Part shown: positions 61,822 through 64,000 of the stretch, piece after piece | Layout: every line of letters begins with the position of its first letter | How positions within the stretch are numbered: the first letter of the stretch is position 1 | Source of the DNA: Clostridiaceae bacterium Marseille-Q4143 | Lineage (GTDB): Bacteria; Bacillota; Clostridia; Lachnospirales; Lachnospiraceae | Direction: 5' to 3' | Assembly (NCBI GenBank): GCA_018228645.1 | Contig: CP073693.1 | Span: forward strand, 310,001-374,000 | DNA: 64,000 bases | Notes under the pieces: generated by a model | What the model was told of the DNA's origin: nothing | Databases searched by the model: none | The model's input: only the letters and a program-made list of their open reading frames with translations | Made by a program: the position numbers and the translations under genes

Positions 61822-64000
61822 TTACAAATTCTTCTTAAGATATTCGCTGACCCGGACTTCATGGCCATCCGTCAGAATCGTAATTGCTCCGCTGTCCTTC
61901 GTGATAAAAATCCTGCTTCCTACATCGTCAAGCCGTTCCAGCGTCTCCGCGCCCGGATGGCCATACCGGTTGGCAGCACTGCAGGAGATAAGACTGACCT
62001 CCGGTTTTATTTCTTTTAGAAATGCTTCCGAAGACGAATATCTGGAACCGTGATGCGCTGTCTTCAATACTTCCACATCTTCCAGTACACCATTCTTCAC
62101 CAATGCCGCCTCTGCACGCGAACCAATATCTCCTGTAAACAGCATCTGAAAATCTCCGTATTCCGCCATAACGACCATAGACAGCTCATTCCGATCCTCC
62201 CATGGGAGTCCTTTCTCCGGCCAGAGGCAGGTAACCTCCATCGTCTCCGAAACCAGCCTGTCTCCTGCCCCCATATAAAGAATCTTTGTCCCGGCATCTT
62301 TCAATATCTGTTCCATATTTTTATAGGCATCATCTTTTTCCCTGACCCACGGCAAAACAGCTGTTCCGATCCCGGTTCCAACTTCTGTGATTTCCATAAT
62401 ACCGCTGATATGGTCTTTATCCATATGAGAGATCAGCACATAATCAATCTTCCGATACCCTTTCGATTTCAGAAACGGAAGAATCCTGTAAGTTCCCACT
62501 GACGAAACACTGCTGCTTCCGCCATCCACCAGAAACGTTGTTCCGCCCGGACTCTTGAGAAAGATGCCGTCCCCCTGCCCTACATCCAGCATTGTAATTT
62601 CAAACATCTGATTTTGAGGCCGCACACAGAGAAACATCATGCCAAGAGCAAGGGCCATCAGACTTCCTGCCAGCACCTTTCGATCAGGACGGAATCTTTC
62701 CGGCCTGGAACTGTATTTCTTCCGATGCTTCTCCCGATACCACACCATCAGACTCCCTGTCAGTATCATATAATAACACACCACCTTCCACCGCTCAGGC
62801 TGGCCGGTCACCAGCACTGCACCGGGAAGTTTCAAGAGCCACCTTCCCGCATTTTCATAGATTCCAAAAATCAGGCTGCAGATCCACGCTCCTGCCTTTC
62901 CCGCCGGAAGCCAGCACATTCCGGCCATCCCGCAGAATAATCCCGCCGCCATAACAGCTGTCATAAGCGGAATTACCAGCAGATTCAGCAGGATAGAATA
63001 CACCGGATACTGATAAAACGCATCCAGAAGAGTTGGAAATGTTACAAACAATATCGCCAGGCTGATTCCCACTGACTGTCCCACCTTTTTCTGCCAGATT
63101 CCATAAAGTTTCCACACCGGTGCGATCAGGGCAATGGCCAGCACCGCACCAAAAGAGAGATAAAATGCACTCTGCCTCAGCTGAAGCGGCATCAGAACAG
63201 TGATCAGCAGTCCTGAAAGTGCCAGCCCTGTCAGCATATCATAGGTCCGCCCCAGAATTTCCGCCAGAATGAACAATACGCACATCACCACTGCACGGAC
63301 GGTGGAGACAGATGTCCCGGTCAGATATCCATAAGCCAGCAGGAGCACTATAGTAGGAATTCCAGCCAGCAGAAAATGTCCGGTTCCTCTTCTTAACAGC
63401 CGGTACAGGCCCAGTCCGAGTAAAGATACATGAAGCCCGGAGATTGCCAGCACATGGGCAATACCATTTTCCTGGTACAGTTCCTTTATCTCTGCATCCA
63501 GGCTGCTTTTATCACCCAGAATCATAGATTTCAGGAGCCCGGCAGTCTTTTCATCCGCTGCACTCTCATAAACATCTGAAAGCCTCTTTTTTAATTGGAG
63601 AAGTGACTCTCTCACCGGTGATGGGTGAACCGTCAGGATATGGGCATTTTCTCCATAGACGGTCCCTGCGATTTTTTTTGCACCATAATACAGTTTTCCA
63701 TCAAACTGCCCCGGATTTCTTTTTTCTTCGATTGGATAAACAGTTCCCGAAAGGGATAGAACTGATCCCACCGGATATTCGGTGTCATCAGTAAGAGTTA
63801 CGAGTAACTGATCTGCATGCTGTACAGATCCGCCGCTTTCGATCTGGCAGTCTGCCAGCGTAAGCTGCATATTTTCCTTCTGATGCTGCCGGTAAGTGAC
63901 GGTTCCCGTCACCTGCCCTTTGCATTTTTCCACAATACCTGCGGACCGAATCATCCGATCCGCAGGTATCAGCTGCAGGATGAGAAAAAGCAGTAGCATC
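61822..64000 (-). CDS. comEC: ComEC/Rec2-type DNA-uptake channel, N terminus outside window
   Basis: 726 codons visible; the frame is open to the right edge, so the first residues are missing. An OB-like/DUF4131 part (about 1-140 of the visible chain) is followed by the multi-span competence domain (about 145-430, including AISGLHVSLLGLGLY and GTSVSTVRAVVM). The C-terminal metallo-beta-lactamase domain (about 460-725) shows DVGQGDGIFLKSPGGTTFLVDGG and SHMDKDHISG. It forms the membrane channel for single-stranded DNA. The family is conserved even in species not known to be competent. Confidence 0.92.
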   Translation of the reverse strand, partial: MLLLFLILQLIPADRMIRSAGIVEKCKGQVTGTVTYRQHQKENMQLTLADCQIESGGSVQHADQLLVTLTDDTEYPVGSVLSLSGTVYPIEEKRNPGQFDGKLYYGAKKIAGTVYGENAHILTVHPSPVRESLLQLKKRLSDVYESAADEKTAGLLKSMILGDKSSLDAEIKELYQENGIAHVLAISGLHVSLLGLGLYRLLRRGTGHFLLAGIPTIVLLLAYGYLTGTSVSTVRAVVMCVLFILAEILGRTYDMLTGLALSGLLITVLMPLQLRQSAFYLSFGAVLAIALIAPVWKLYGIWQKKVGQSVGISLAILFVTFPTLLDAFYQYPVYSILLNLLVIPLMTAVMAAGLFCGMAGMCWLPAGKAGAWICSLIFGIYENAGRWLLKLPGAVLVTGQPERWKVVCYYMILTGSLMVWYREKHRKKYSSRPERFRPDRKVLAGSLMALALGMMFLCVRPQNQMFEITMLDVGQGDGIFLKSPGGTTFLVDGGSSSVSSVGTYRILPFLKSKGYRKIDYVLISHMDKDHISGIMEITEVGTGIGTAVLPWVREKDDAYKNMEQILKDAGTKILYMGAGDRLVSETMEVTCLWPEKGLPWEDRNELSMVVMAEYGDFQMLFTGDIGSRAEAALVKNGVLEDVEVLKTAHHGSRYSSSEAFLKEIKPEVSLISCSAANRYGHPGAETLERLDDVGSRIFITKDSGAITILTDGHEVRVSEYLKKNL

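Overview
The window comes from a low-to-mid GC, spore-forming anaerobe of the Clostridia, most likely the Lachnospiraceae. Signs are a SCIFF peptide (scfA) with its radical-SAM maturase beside a fused secDF, sporulation genes (spoIIP, gpr), a single-chain purL, DUF1540 and DUF1292 proteins, oligoendopeptidase F and hemW-lepA. Gene density is high and most genes lie on the minus strand. No insertion sequence, phage gene or CRISPR array was seen.

Layout. 1-8.3 kb: a membrane-anchored Asp-box protein (cut by the left edge) overlapping rfbB, a decayed gene scrap, a GT39-type membrane glycosyltransferase, a DUF1540 protein, purL and tRNA-Gly(GCC). 8.4-15 kb: nitroreductase, pepF, and a MacB-like export set (ATPase, anchored extracellular protein, permease). 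15-19.4 kb: the TIGR04086-scfA-scfB-secDF locus. 19.5-24.4 kb: a CorC-type transporter and two tandem small/large pairs of the isopropylmalate dehydratase family, with no leuA or leuB nearby. 24.4-38.5 kb: a sigma-like protein lacking region 4, an EamA exporter, a SPOR amidase, rarA, a polysaccharide deacetylase, a possible small RNA, a MoxR/VWA pair, hemW, lepA, rpoN (sigma-54), two short chromate-transporter genes and an MBL hydrolase.

38.5-56.6 kb is the most distinctive part. It holds a catabolic regulon: glycerate kinase, a PrpR-type sigma-54 activator, a 2-hydroxyacid dehydrogenase, three xylose-isomerase-like TIM barrels, a split transketolase, an Asp/Glu-racemase-like protein, a PdxA-type dehydrogenase and two complete tripartite tricarboxylate transporters (TTT). 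One TTT is preceded by a TRAP-type DctQ subunit. I read four sigma-54 promoters (-24 GG / -12 GC, exact 17-base layout) before the four transcription units. About 110-230 bases upstream of each lie repeated GTTTCA...TGTT elements that look like activator sites. rpoN itself lies about 2 kb past the downstream end of this cluster. The enzymes point to uptake of a sugar acid or similar carboxylate and funnelling to glycerate and 2-phosphoglycerate. The substrate is not evident and the assembly matches no pathway I can name with confidence.

56.7-64 kb: a DUF218 protein, a DUF1292 protein with a cysteine-rich N terminus, spoIIP, gpr, rpsT, holA, and comEC running off the right edge.
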